A program made the translations under genes and the position numbers. The notes under the pieces are model-generated. The model had not been told where the DNA came from. It ran no database searches and saw nothing but the letters and a program-made list of their open reading frames with translations. This document shows positions 9,251 through 22,500 of a stretch of 56,870 bases of DNA, one piece after another; positions within the stretch are counted from its first letter, which is position 1, and each line of letters starts with the position of its first letter. This DNA is from Symbiodinium natans. Its lineage: Eukaryota; Sar; Dinophyceae; Suessiales; Symbiodiniaceae. The stretch spans positions 92,501-149,370 of the forward strand of contig CAJNDS010000396.1 in NCBI GenBank assembly GCA_905221605.1, read 5' to 3'.

Positions 9251-12200
9251 CTCTCAAATAGCTCGGGCCATCGACCAAACAGCTCCCGCCTGAGGTGTTT
9301 TCACGCCCGGGTTGTTTTACCTTTGGCCATGGAAAATATCGAGGAAGCATGGGCGGATTGGTGGTTTCTGAGCATTTGGGAAATACAAAGGTTTACAAAG
9401 AAGCAAAAACCGTCACGCCTCGGAGCCTCGCGGGGCAAAATTCTCCTTGCAAATTGGCCATTGTATGGGGGAGGGGTCGGCACGGCAGTTTAGGGTAACC
9501 CTAATAAACGCCTGTCAAATTTTAGGTCGCGTTGTTGTTTCACGCGTTTCCCTTTCTCTGCAATCTTACTGTTTGGGGTCTTCGCCGGCATAATCGATTA
9601 CAAATTCGCCTCTGCTTCCTGCCGAGATTTGTTTGGAACAAGCAGACACGGATCCGGTCTCCTTTCCCCTGACCCAACCCCTCCCCCCATGCCAAATTTT
9701 GTGATGCACACCCCCTCCCCCCCGCCCTGTGGGACCCCCCCCTCGCTTGGAGGAGCTGCAAACCGATGCCGTGTTGGGTCCGGCCTGTCAACAGCTCCTT
9801 TGGACGGGCTCTCCAAAATGCAGACCTTTGCTGGGACCCCCCTTGGAATTCCCGGAGCCTCCTGGGACCCTTCCTGGACCCGCCACCTTTTTTGATGCCT
9901 TTCCCAAAAACCCTCTTTCCTCCTTTCCTGTCTGTGGGCCGGCCCGGCTGCCGAGGCGGCGCGCGCAAGCGTTTGCAATTAACATCGAGACGTGAACAGA
10001 AAACACCAATGTTACGCAGGCCAAGTACAGCATTTCGGATCGTTCACAGTCTGCAAAGGCGGCAAAACGCACAAGCCCAGTCTTCCCCCCCTTCCATTGA
10101 CAAAAAGAGGTTGATGACTGGGCATCGGGCTTGTGCTTGGCATCTGCTCGTTAGAGGCTGCTCTTGTATTGCGGTGGGCTTACGGCAAAGTCACATTGCA
10201 TCATTTCAAGCTCCCAAGACCTAGGAACTAGGCGCCGCACATGCTGGACCGCGCATCATCAAGGTCACAGAACTTGTGGTGGAGCGATGGGTCCAAATTC
10301 CTGCACACTGCACAGCCCGCAGCCGCCCTAGCCCTATAAGGCCCTGTCTCTTCAGAGAGCATGTCCCCGCCCAGTCCTGGCTGCAATGTCACTACAGCCT
10401 GGCGGTCCCCGACCCCAGCAACCCTAGCACATCCCAGCATGAAGCAGGCCTGAGGTAGTCAGGCTCCTCTGCGAAGCACATGATGATCGTGGATGCCTGC
10501 TGCAAAGTCTAGTTAAGGTTGTTTGGCGCAAGGTCGCAGGGTTTTGGGAGCGAAAAGCTGCCTTATCCGACCCCTACACTGCCAACATAAACTGTTTTGG
10601 GGAATGATTCGGAATGATGCGACGTTGATCTCCAAAGCTTTTCAGGCAACTGTATCTGACTCTGTGCAGCACCGCACACCGAGGATTTTCTGAGGCATAC
10701 TGGGACAAACATTCACGATCGGGGATCGTGGGCCAGGCCTGCCAGACCCAGCACACGATCCACGGACAAAAGTATCAAAAGGACACGTGCCAGTGAGAAC
10801 TATCTCGAGGCTGCGAGTCCTCGATGCAAAACATTTGCAAACCTTCAGCCTTCAGCAACTCACTTCGGCTTCAAGTCCGAGGTGCGCCGCTCTTGAGGGG
10901 CATCAATGCGGCCCAGGAAGTGCAGAGCCCCAACCACATGCAGATCACCACCACTGTCCAACGTTCACCTTGAGTACCTCCAGTGCTCAAACCACAGGGC
11001 ATGCAGCCGAATAGACCGAATGGGGTAGAGCATTCACAGAGCTGCGCCCTGTGGCTTCATCCGGAGCCTCTATGAATGCAAACAGTCCCAAGCTGCGGCC
11101 GCTGCAAAGTGACGCTACAAAGTGCCAGCAGTACGAGTCTTCCAGTGAGGCTGCTACAAAAAGAGTCCTGCAACATCCTGAAACGGCATCGAGCCCCCAC
11201 GCCCCCACGCGTGTGCTCTCTGAGGGCCCTGCAATCTTGCGCAGTCATGCTGAAGACGAGGTAGCCAGCACCGCCACCTCTGCCAACAGCCAGCCCCCTT
11301 AAGAACTGAGTGGACAGCTTGCCAGGATGGCGCAAACCTACGTTACAAGCAGAACCCTGATGCCTGCTGCCAAAAGCTTGTGATCCCAATGCATCCCATG
11401 ATTCCCGTGCCAAACCAATCACAGGTGAACATTGTGGACAACCAGAGGCGGCCTGCACACAAGCCGGCTGGCAACCTCGGCAACAAAGGCGTCGTGTTTT
11501 TGTTTTTGTTTCTGTTACGTTCTCGTGAGGTTCTCGTGATGTTGCAGGTGACGTTGCAGTTGCAAGCTTTGAGGTACTACTGAGGTTGAGGCTTGACATC
11601 AGACGGCAAACCATCCACACAACTGGCCAGACTGGACAAGCCCTACCTGGAGATTTATTTGACTCATTAGAGCCTGTCGTTCCTACTACCAGTCCCACCA
11701 TGACTTCGGCGACTATCACTCTTTCACATATCGCACTGCGACAACTTTGCAGAGTCTAAGACTGAACTGCCATGCAACGCCTTTCAACCCCTCTCAACCC
11801 CAATTCAGCCCCTTCTTCGAAGAGAAGGCCTAGCGGCGCGCCCAGCAGTGGGACCATCCCGACAACGCTACGCGAGACGATGCTGTCAACTCCCGCCTGC
11901 CAAAAGCAATCTCAGCCTTTGAGACTCCTCTAAGGCATAAGGCGAGACTATAGACTGCACGTAGGATATTCTTTTTGTATGTGAGAGGGGTGGTGCTATG
12001 CCACTCTAAAGAGGAAATCACAGCAGTCTCCAGGCAGCCCTGAGCGCCGGGCATGCACAGCCAGCGCAAAAGTAGCCTCAGCACAGGAAAATTCAGCAGT
12101 CGTTGTTAACAAAAAGGAAAAAACGCCACAGGCCTGCTGCAGAGGGATTTGGGCACGGCGTCTGTGATTGACGATTCCGGGCGAGTTGACTTGATGGGTG

Positions 12201-15200
12201 GTTGACTGCTAGCGCTAACTTAATCCAACTAATTCTTCTGAGCATTCGTAACACGTGGTGAACAAGAGGTCTTACCTGCGCAAGCGCTGAGACGAGCTGG
12301 TTTTTTCAAAGCGCTCGTTCTGTACGACACTTAGCATACTAAAGACAAAGCCGACACATTCGCGCCGGCGGCTACGTTTCGTGTTTTGCCACGGAGCACT
12401 GCATGCCTGGAAGAAGGACAAGCCGCGGAGGGCGCACTGCACGTAAGCCCAGCCTTAGCGCTACATTCAAAATGCTTTTGGCATTCTTCTCAACTAGTGG
12501 GCCGAGAGTGCGACTCAGTGCGACTCAGTGCGGCTCCATGCGACTCAACGCGACTCAGTGCGACCTCGCGACTGCAGACCCACTCCATGATGTCGCCGAT
12601 GCAATCCTTAGAGACAAGTTAGAGCGGCATATAGATGCGGAGCTTCATGTGCAAGGCCACAGAGCTCGAGGATGCAACATGGAGCAGTGAGGTTGAAGAA
12701 CTGATGTCGGATGCTCGCTTGTCTGGCTTGAGTTTGATCTCGATGCTCGAACTGATACCCGCAACAACTCACACCCCCTGCAGATCCCTAAAGTGACTTG
12801 TGAAGGCTCAAGAAAATTTAGGGGGAGCCTTCTGCACGGAGATTCACAGAACCTGAATTGAATACATTCATAAACTTTAAACCCTCAGCTCAAGGCCCAA
12901 CCGAAGCCCAAAACACTTCATGTCTGAGCGGGCGTTAGGGGGTGGATCGTCAAAGCATCAGACCAGAGACCCTAAAGTTAACCCACTGGTGGCATTAGTC
13001 AATCCTCCGGCCTGCAGCAAGCTTCTTGCACGAAACGCTGCAAACCCTTCGTTTGGAAGCCACATAAGCCCCACCCACCACACACGCACACACACTCGAA
13101 ACCTTGATGACTCACCCAAGTCTGAAGGGCTATACAGGTGGGAAGCGATAACGCACTCCACCATCAAGAGGATCAAACAGAGAACGATGTTTCCGTCCTG
13201 CCAACAGCTGCGAAGGATCAGAAAAAGGTTAGGCAATCAACATCTTTCGGCTTTCCGGTTTGGTGCTTGTATTTTCCCAGGCTTGGGAGGGGTCGTAGGT
13301 AAGGTTTCCGGGTCTACCGGTGAGGGGCCACTCTACTTGCAAAGGCGTCTGTGACATGCTCACCGAGAAACCTGGAGCCGCCCTTGAACACCACCACCCT
13401 CTCTCAACCACAATTTCTGAACTTAAGTCGAGAGAATTCCTCACCCCCGAAACACCTGTGAACCCTGCTGGATTCAATTCAAGCTCCCAAAGAAGGCAAA
13501 CCTCTACAGCAATGACAGGGATTGAGCCAGCTCTGGAGCGTTACTCCCCGAATTCTTGCTAGCTAGATATCTGCTCACCAGCGGCTCCTCCTGAGCTTCC
13601 CTTCGAAGCGTTCTGACCAGAAGCTCCTCTCAGTCTTGCCATGTGTGTTGCTGCGTGCTGCTGCCTAGACATCCTAGAAACCTATTGGGCCTGTTGCAGG
13701 GCCAAAAAACGTGCTTTGACACAATATGTTTAAACGAACTGAAAATGTCTTATGAGTGTGTTTTTTGAGAAATCTTTGTGAGTTGCCGTTAAGACGTTAA
13801 GACAGTTGCGTTGAAGCTTTGGGGTTAACTACTTGACCCCACATTCTGACCGAAACACATGTGAAATCAACTGAATGCAACTGAGGTACAAGGGCCCGGA
13901 TGAGGGCCACGATGAAGGCGCCGAGACAGATAGATCCTTGGCTGAGATTTTGAGAGGGTCAAGTAACAAGAACATGTTGCAAGAACAATCTGTCTCGGAA
14001 TGTGTGTAGGCGTGCTCTGTTCTACGATCGTCTGGGCCAAGCTGCCGAAGGATGTCGTGTAGGCATCCTTGGCGCGGCTGTGAGGCTCGAGTGATGTAGA
14101 ACTTCAGCGCGCTTCTTGCGCAAGTGGGAGGCGAACGCACTACACCCTGTCATGCCAATGCGTTTTTTCTGCTGGGGGGGAGTCTACAAGTTATCCCGGC
14201 TTGCACGAGGCACACCTGCAAGAGCTTGCGGTGTTGCAGTCTGCTAGAAGCCTAGCAGATGCAATCCTCTACGCCGCAGGTGTCGTTGTGGGAGGCGAGT
14301 GGATGTGAATCCGAAACCAACACCGACTGGTCGGAATCCACAAAGCGGATGGTTCGGAAACCAGGAAACTGTTGAATAACTTAAGACCCTAGAGACAACA
14401 AGCTCTAGACCCCTGATTCAGGCGGGCAAGGATGCTCTGGGATGCTCTGGAAGGACACCGGCCGGCATGGATGCTCTGCTCTCCTCATCTCTCCTCCGGC
14501 CGACAGTCGTCTGGAACAAGCGTCCGGAACAAGCAGACCGGGATCTGGCATGGGCAGCGTGGAGGTTAGCAGGTGGGCCATCATGGCCACGGTCGCTGGC
14601 GCGGCATGGTTTCTGATTTATGCAACTCTTCATCCTGGGACCATGTCAGGCTCTAAGGCCTAAAGCGGCGGCTGGGTTCTAGTTGTGATTCGCACCCTTG
14701 TTGATCCGAAAATGTGCCGACCTCACATTCGGAAAGTCGCGCCTTGATGGCGCTCATGACGGGAGTGTCGCCAGGTCGCCTATCCTCTCAAGGGTGACAT
14801 GAAGCAGTAAAGGGAGCCGCAGGGCGCCTCTCCGGAACCAGCTCTTGAGCACCATGAACAGACATGAACAGACATGAGAACAGACATCAATGAACAGACT
14901 ACGGACCGCTCCTTGTGGGGTACGTTCGGGAATTACATGCTTGAAGAAACGAGATTTAAGAAACGAGAAGGATAGCTCGCTCGCGCTGTTGAAAGGACCA
15001 TCCCAAATCTCCTTGGCAAAGTACCAGCGCCCGAAGACACCGCAGCAGGCAGTGTAGGCTGCATCCATAGCAACCATTCTGGGTCAAGTTTGCAACATCA
15101 AACTGGATGCCGACCCAGCTGACGTACTCGCTTCCCTCCCCCTTCTCTCTCTGCAGGCTTGGGGGACAGGCCTTCCCCCATGCACGTCGTGCACTGTATC

Positions 15201-15227
15201 TCGATCTCTTCTTTTTCTGCTGGGATA

Positions 15228-15230
<3 letters not shown>
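9251..15230. other. No recognisable gene, about 6 kb
   Basis: No known protein motif was found on either strand. The region at 9650-9960 is rich in C-runs. A proline/serine-rich open frame on the minus strand at 11057-11719 has no recognisable domain. Only the short tandem repeat at 12508-12563 stands out. Confidence 0.4.
12508..12563. repeat. GTGCGACTCA 10-bp tandem repeat
   Basis: Five to six copies of a GTGCGACTCA unit with single-base variants (GTGCGGCTCC, ATGCGACTCA, ACGCGACTCA). Confidence 0.85.

Positions 15231-15260
<30 letters not shown>
15231..15260. repeat. (TC)n microsatellite
   Basis: Fifteen uninterrupted TC units on the plus strand. Confidence 0.95.
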
Positions 15261-15263
<3 letters not shown>

Positions 15264-15454
15264 TGCTCTGTCCGAAAGTCACTGGCTATGCCTTCTGACA
15301 CCGGAAGGCAAATTCACAGATTACTGCACATTAGTACACGCTGCTGCCTCCGAACTGAGCAAATGCCCCCAAAACACAACTCCACGTTCAGCACCAAGAA
15401 GCAAGCCCCAGTACTGGACGAAGCCGAAAACGAAGACGAACTGCAGCGGATGGT

Positions 15455-15565
15455 TGGCATGCGCATGCGCGTGCAGGCACGTGTGCGTGTGTGCACGCGT
15501 GCACGCGTGCACGCGTGCCAGCGTGCGCTTGCGCGCATGCGCGTGCGCGTGCATGCCTATGCGAG
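15455..15565. repeat. Alternating purine-pyrimidine GC-rich tract
   Basis: Runs of GCATGCGCGTGC, GTGTGCGTGTGTGC and three CACGCGTG units make a nearly continuous alternating purine-pyrimidine sequence with many short palindromes, again of Z-DNA-prone type. Confidence 0.75.
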
Positions 15566-15872
15566 CGTGATTTTTCCAACGGGGAGGACTACACATCAGG
15601 GTGGCATGCGAAGCAGCAACAGCTCTGACATGGGTTTGCCTTTTGAAGAAGAGTTCCTCACAAAAAACCACAGCGCCTAAACCAAAAGTTCAACGCCCGA
15701 CTTCTGACTGGAAAGAGACATGCGACCACCTACCGCGTGCAAAACGAGCCCAACACAATCCACCAACAACTTGTCAACCCGACACCCACTTGCCTTGCGC
15801 TAAGCATAACCGGCTAAGAATTGAAAACCTCAAGTCCCAAACCAGAATCCGAAACCCTCCATAACCTGGGAT

Positions 15873-15964
15873 GCACGAGGCACGAGGCACGAGGCACGAG
15901 GCACGAGGCACGAGGCACGAGGCACGAGGCACGAGGCACGAGGCACGAGGCACGAGGCACGAGG
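15873..15964. repeat. (GCACGAG)n 7-bp array, 13 copies
   Basis: Thirteen essentially identical GCACGAG units. Because 7 is not a multiple of 3, the encoded peptide repeats every seven residues in every frame, giving spurious Ala-Arg-Gly-Thr-Arg-His-Glu repeats. Confidence 0.97.
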
Positions 15965-18894
15965 AGCAAAACTAGGAGCCAGGCACCAGCTTTGGCGGGC
16001 GAGCTCGAGGCCTTTCCCTGCAAATTCTTTTTCAGAAATGTTGGAAGTTGGTGTGAAAGGGGGGGGGGGGGTGCGTCAACTTGACATCTTGAAAGCTTAC
16101 AGGCTATTGTTCCAGGAAGGGGGCTAGGGAGAGTATTGCTGAAAGATGCTCTTGTTGCTTTCGATATGTACGAAGGCGTCTGCTGGTGCCATCAAGCTAG
16201 TAGACTCATCCCAGATCCGACAGCTTTACGGTGGCCCTCATCCCCATAGCCCCGATAGCCCCCATAGCCCCCGTAGTTCAGAAACCTGTGAGGCCTTTGT
16301 CAGCTTCGCCATGGCTTCTTCGTCGTGGATGAAGAAGGCGAGAAGGCTCATGCAGCAGAGCAGGCTCCAAGCACAGGACCTCCGTTTAAGATTACCTATG
16401 CGATTTTTCGAGCCCTTGTTACCCTAATGCCTGCTCACCTGGTCTCTTGAAAGCATGTCACGCTCCAAGCGACACATCGACTGATGTGAGGTGCACCCTA
16501 ACCACGATGCAAGCCTCCCAAAACAAAGAAAACAGGATGGTCGCCTGGCTCGCTCAGTCTCAGCCGAGAGACATCAAGGCTCCCCAGATGGAGACAAACA
16601 TCATCGACCTTGAGGATCGACCCCGCTTGCAGCTGCAGTCAATGTCACAGTAGGCTTGGGCGTTCATGATTCAATGACGATGATGCCAGCAATGTCGACA
16701 GCGACACAATTGCTGACGTTTAGCATAACCCTGCGTAGTTTGTTGGGATTGAGAATTGACATCTGTCCACAAGTCCTAAACCCAAGCTTTGCAGGTCGTC
16801 CGTCCTCCAAGAGAACTGGGCTATCGGCGTATGTATCTCCATGACTTTAATGATCGTCCTGGCCACAAGCATGTCTTGCACTTTTTGAGAAGCGAGCCAT
16901 TCCCCTCCCACCCCACCCGTCCTCATGAGTGCTGCGGAGAATGGCACCAAGTCTCTCCAGCAACAGAGGACCTTCATTCCATCTGCTCACTGATCATATG
17001 TGCAACAGTACCCGAGCGGAAAACCACGAGTTGGTTGACGATTACAAGGGCGGCGTGTCAAGCTGTCGTCCATCTCGTCCAGGAGCACCCTAGGAACCAC
17101 CTAAAACTAGACTTCGCAACCCGTGAATGACCCCAAACCACGAGGGACTTAATCAAATCTCCTCAAACATGTAAGAGCCGAGGAGCACAGACGAAGAAGC
17201 AGCAGCCCAGTGAGAACTTAATTGCGCCGATGATGCCTGCAACAGAGAACCGAATGTGAGCCCAACTGCAGAACATTGCAGAATACAACTTCGCTGTGGA
17301 CTTCAACACTAAGGTTTCCTCAAAATTCCTCAACAGTAAACCCATGGACGTCTGAATGAAATCATCCAAACTCCATGTATGCTGCCAATAAACCTGGCCC
17401 AAAGCCCGAATAAATGACTAATTCCAAAAACATCAAAAACATAGTTCGCGAGGTTATAGATGTCATAGTCTTGCGATATCTTGTCAATAGTTTATCTTAA
17501 TTGAAGTGAAAAAGAGCGAAGCTGGGCGGGACTTGTATGAATGAAGAAATGCAAAGTTTGGGTCTTTCTTCACACGGTTAGACAATAGGATTAGTAAGGG
17601 TTCTATCTCCAGCTCCAATAATGCGATGAAAGCATTTCGAGAATGGTGGTACGAATGGTATGCACGAAACCTGCGTCTCAAGGATCGCTTCATCTTGGTC
17701 ATGTGATTAATGGCTTAGAAACCGTTCCTTGAAGCCTGTGAACAAGAGAGCACTTCTGGTGACAGCATATCTTGTATGGTTGTTGAGTCATGAGTGAAGA
17801 ATCCAGGGTCAAGCGATGCTCTCCAAAACCCGGATAGTGAGGATCTGTGCGTCTGGGATAAAGCTTATTGGGAGCTGGCGAACGGAGGACCGGAAAAAAA
17901 AAAAAAAAAAAAAAAAAACGCGCTCACAAAATAATTTTCCACAGCATCTTCCAATTACGTCAAGGTCAGTTAAGGCGCCTCCGCCTCCGGCCCAGCAGAG
18001 CGTCCCTTTCCCAACCCCCAGAATTTGGAGGTACACCCCGTGCCCGCCCCCGCCCTCTCTGCCGCTCTCGCTGAAACTAACAAACAATTCTCGTACACCA
18101 AAACATTCATGTGAGGACTGCGACACTGTCCGGTGCTGCACGAAGCATCAAGCAAAAACGCGCAACTCTGCCACAACCGTGCCAGCTCTTCTTCAGCGCT
18201 GTTTTCTGCTAGTGGCGTCGCTAGCACACCTAATCTCCCGACGCCGTATGAGGCGACCCCTTGCCCAAGCGACATATGACTTTGGCTTTCCTTCGTCGGC
18301 GATGGGCAAAGCAGCGAACGTTCATGCAATAAATAACCCTTGTTTTTGTGATGATTGGAACGGGCATGCTCGGAGCTTTGAGCAAAAAGCTTAGATTGAG
18401 GAAACTTGTGCCGATGTTCGACGAAAGCAAGGGCATTGGGGGCTGACGGTCAGCAAGCTTTAGCACGGCTGGTGGGGGCAATCCCAGGGCCAAAGGCGCT
18501 GTTGGAGCCGTTATGGGTGATGAACGCGCCACGAAGTACTGCTTAATTTTTGAGGTAGGACTTGCGTAGGAGCTGAGGCTGGCACCAGAAGTCTGCAAAC
18601 CGTCGCAAGAACGAAGCTACGGTGCCCATCGGTGCCCTGGAGAGGCTGCTTCGGCCTCCTCAAGCTGCCCGATGCCCAGACTTGCGAAGTCTGGTCTGCC
18701 CATTCTACCGCCCATCATGCGCTCCTTCTGCCAGCGTGATGGCGTATCTACCGATTCGGCGCCTTGCGTAAGATGTCCATACTGTGCAAACCATTAGCAA
18801 GTGTCTCCAGTGTAGACTCAGTGTAGCAAAGCAACCTTCGAGAGGCGGTTCAAAAATTTGGGGGAATGCAAAGGTGTCAATGACGGGTGCTCAC
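15965..18894. other. No recognisable gene, about 2.9 kb
   Basis: Mixed sequence with a 13-base G run (16059-16071) and a 25-base A run (17894-17918). The A run has no recognisable retrocopy or LINE sequence beside it. Short open frames have no known motif. Confidence 0.4.
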
Positions 18895-19026
<132 letters not shown>

Positions 19027-19388
19027 CTTCTCTCTTGGGGGCATGAGGGCCCGAGGACCTCCCGCGCGATTCGCGCGCCCCAGATGCTTGGAGCGTCTGA
19101 GACAGTCGTGGTCTCTCTCTCTCTCTCTCCCTCCCTCCCTCCTGCAGCCTGAATTGACCTTCTTTGTTTTTCTTCGTGGGCTCACGTACACATCTCATGG
19201 CTGCGGAGGGCAGGTAGCGCTTCCTCCTCAGGCTGTTAGGCGGACACACTTCTCAGAACTTTCTTGGCACGTGACGAAGCAGACACTGTCCAACCGCTTT
19301 GGAGGGGAGGGAAAAAGAAGATGAGCAGCTGAAGGCATCGATGCCCTCAGCATGGATGCCTAACGCTGCACGCAGTGGCGCTCTCCGG

Positions 19389-19535
19389 AGAGAGAAAGAG
19401 AGAGGGAGAGAGAGAGAGAGAAAAAAAAATAAAAATAAATAGAACAAGAGAGAGAGAGAGAGAAAGGTAGAGAGAGATGGCGAAAGAGATAGAGGGAGGA
19501 AATGTTCATGTGCGTGTGTGTGTGTGTGTGGGTTG
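19389..19535. repeat. Purine-rich GA repeats followed by (TG)n
   Basis: Interrupted AGAGAG and GGGAGA units with an A9 run, ending in a short TG dinucleotide run at about 19510-19530. Confidence 0.85.
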
Positions 19536-22500
19536 GAAAGGCATGCTCGGACTTTGGAAAGTCTGGGAGCCTGAGCACTGCTTGGCACCCGCTTCCGCCC
19601 AGCCTTTCAAATCCCGTTCAGAAGCGTTCGTGAACGCAGTGGCCTTATGTGGCCTTCACACGTGATGCCAGATCTGCTAGATGCGTTTTCGTGGCCGATC
19701 GACAGTGTGACAAAGTGTATGCAGTCACAGCCGAAACCTGAAGAAACCCTACATGCCTGACACGAGCAATGTATACAGGTAAACCTCCACCTCGACGCCT
19801 TCGACTGAGGCCACTTTCGTGGATTTTGAGAACTTCTCCGAACAACTTGGATTGGGCTCGGCCTGGCATCGGCCATTTGCCTTCCACTGGGACCATCATC
19901 AGTGCTCCAAGGACGATCATGACGCTAGGTCCTGGGCTTGCAAACAGTGCTCAACTCAAGCGGATCCCGGCGAAAGAAAACCCTTCGTAGGCCTTCCACT
20001 CTAGCAGTATTGACATGGTCGAGGTACCGAATCAAGCCGCCCCCCCCCTCCTTCCCCCCCGCCCCCCAACTTCATAGCATACAACTTGATCCCATCAACC
20101 CCATTTCATGGTATAGAAGAAAGGAAATCCCGTTTAGATTTGACAGCCAACTTGACTAGTGTGGCCAATCGATTTGGGAATAAAAGGCTCCGTGCAAACA
20201 TATTTTCTCAGAGCTAAGGCCGTTCATTTGGATGAACAATGATTTCACTGTGAGTTCCACTTTGCTACGCGAAAGCGCCTGAGCCTAAGTATCCCAGAAG
20301 ACACGCCGGATAGTGCCGGCATGTCAACCTTGCTTTGTTGCTTTGCTTTGCTTTGCGTAGTCGCAGACATGGATGGAAAAGGTGAAACGAGAACAAGGGA
20401 TCCAACTGCGACTTCGACAGTGATAGAGGCGACCCGAAAGAATGTCAAACTGCCAATTCATTGGCACAAATGAACCCTAAAATACAGATCAGAGCACGTT
20501 CCGGGGCAACACAGCGTTTAGCGCAGCGTAGCAGGGGCTTAGAACCTAAGGTCACAAGATCACAAGATGTCAGCTGAGGGTCCCAAGAGCAGTGCGCACC
20601 AGATCACCAACTCGGAGAAGTGCTTGGCTAACTCGAGGAACACTAGGGAGGCCACAATCGACGCCATGCCTGCTAGGGCTGCTAGGGCTGCTAGGGTCCC
20701 TGAGTCCCTGAGGGATGTTGAAACGGGGAGTGCCTTCGGGCGTCGGGCTGAAGGCTTCGGAACTTGGCGGTGGCGCGGGGCACAAAAGTAGAGAGAGCTT
20801 TATGCGCCGGAACTGCTCCGAAACATTCCGAAATGCACTGCGCAATACGACTGGCCCATATCCACGACGTGTTGGATTTCCTAAGTCTATGTGTCTTGTC
20901 TTGAACCACCTGAGCCTGAGAGTTGAAGCACCTTGAGGGATCGCACGGGTCACTGGAATCCCCATACACTTATGCTTGGAACAGCCGCGCGCTGCTGCGG
21001 CCATACCCTTCATCTCCTATTCTCCAAGACAAATGCTTCTGCACCGTGCGCGCTTCATTGGCACTTTGAAGTGCGCAGTCGGCACTTGTGAGCATGGGAA
21101 GGCACTGGAGGCCAATCTGTGCACTTCAAAGCTGCGCCAATCGCCTGGTATGAACCGAAAAACGCCCATGAAGCGCACAGTGACGAATCTAATCTCGAAA
21201 CAGAGTGGAGAGGGGCCTGCTAAACTCCAAAAGGCTGCCGCGTCGCAAGGTTTCGTGGACAAGTAAATTGTTCCAAGTGCAGAAGCCGCTCTTCCCTGAG
21301 GTTAATACACAACAAGAAACAACTGCAAGGTCGGTTCCCGACGACGCCCGTCATCTTGTTTTTGGGTTGTAGTTTCGAGGGCACTTTACCCTGACAACGC
21401 CTGTTGTCTCCAGAAAGGTTGCTACCTTTCACGGGTGACTTGTTGCCGGTCTGTTGCCGGCTCTTGTTGGGCGAGTGCCGCGAGTGCTGCGCACAGGCTC
21501 GTCCAGTTCAAGTATCATCCTTCAAAAACATTCGAGATGCTCTTCGCCAATTGTCGGACAAACTGCGCAGAATACCCAACTTGCCTGCCGCCACTAGGGA
21601 GTAGGCGCCCGCAAACAAGTTCTTCTCGTACCTGCAAGAGGCTCTTCTTCGGGTCTTCTCAACCCATGGACTTCAGATTCCAAGAGCAGAACCATTCTTT
21701 TCCTAAACGCTCCAATCCTGAAGTGTCGCCACTCGCTGAGCCTGTTAATTGCAATTAATTAAGCTGCAGCCCCAGGCTCTTGTGGAGCTGCTCGGAGACT
21801 TTTGCCTGGCATCCCTGAACCCTAAAAATCGACACAAGTCTTGGTGGCCGGCCCTACAGGTTTCCAAGACAAGCTACTCAGAGCATCAAGTTTAGGAAGT
21901 TGTCTCGTGCCTTGCAGGGATGACAAGCTAAGAAGCGTCCCTTGTGTTTTCCCTTGGGGTTTGCCGGGTATCAGGATCGGCTTGGGTGAGCCGGTAGAAA
22001 GGAGGCTGGAGACAATCCAACGTCGACAATGCTGTCGACTGTGGCCCCTGTGCGCATGCAATAGAGACGTAATACTGAGTAGTAACACTGCAGAAACCAT
22101 ACTGAGAATACGAGAAAGAATGCTGATGATGAAGGTACACTTCAACAACGGCACATTCGTTCGTGTTGAAAGGTTCTGGTTTCAGGTCTGCGGCATGGCT
22201 GGCGCGGGCATCAGCCACATGAACGCTCTGGTCTGGTGAACGCTCCGGTGGCTCTTGCAACACGGACCAGAAAAGCTATCAAAGCCCAACCCGAAACATC
22301 CCGAAACACAAGGCCATTCAGACCCAGTGGCTACTTGCCCTTGGTCTGCATCCGCCGTGGCAGCTACCTCGGAACCGTGAGTAGCATGCACTGCAACGAC
22401 AAACTGCAGCTGTGCACCAGGATAAGCTGTGGCAGCTACGATGCAGGATCCGCACCACCAACACAAGAATCCTGCAACGAGTATGCAGACAGTTGGGCTA

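Noticed and set aside
14754-15077. Minus frame with VFGRWYF recalling choline-transporter-like proteins
   Set aside because: The match is a few residues only; the conserved segment expected downstream is absent.
17894-17918. A25 tract as the poly(A) tail of a retrocopy or LINE
   Set aside because: No coding remnant, spliced-leader relic or target duplication was found next to it.
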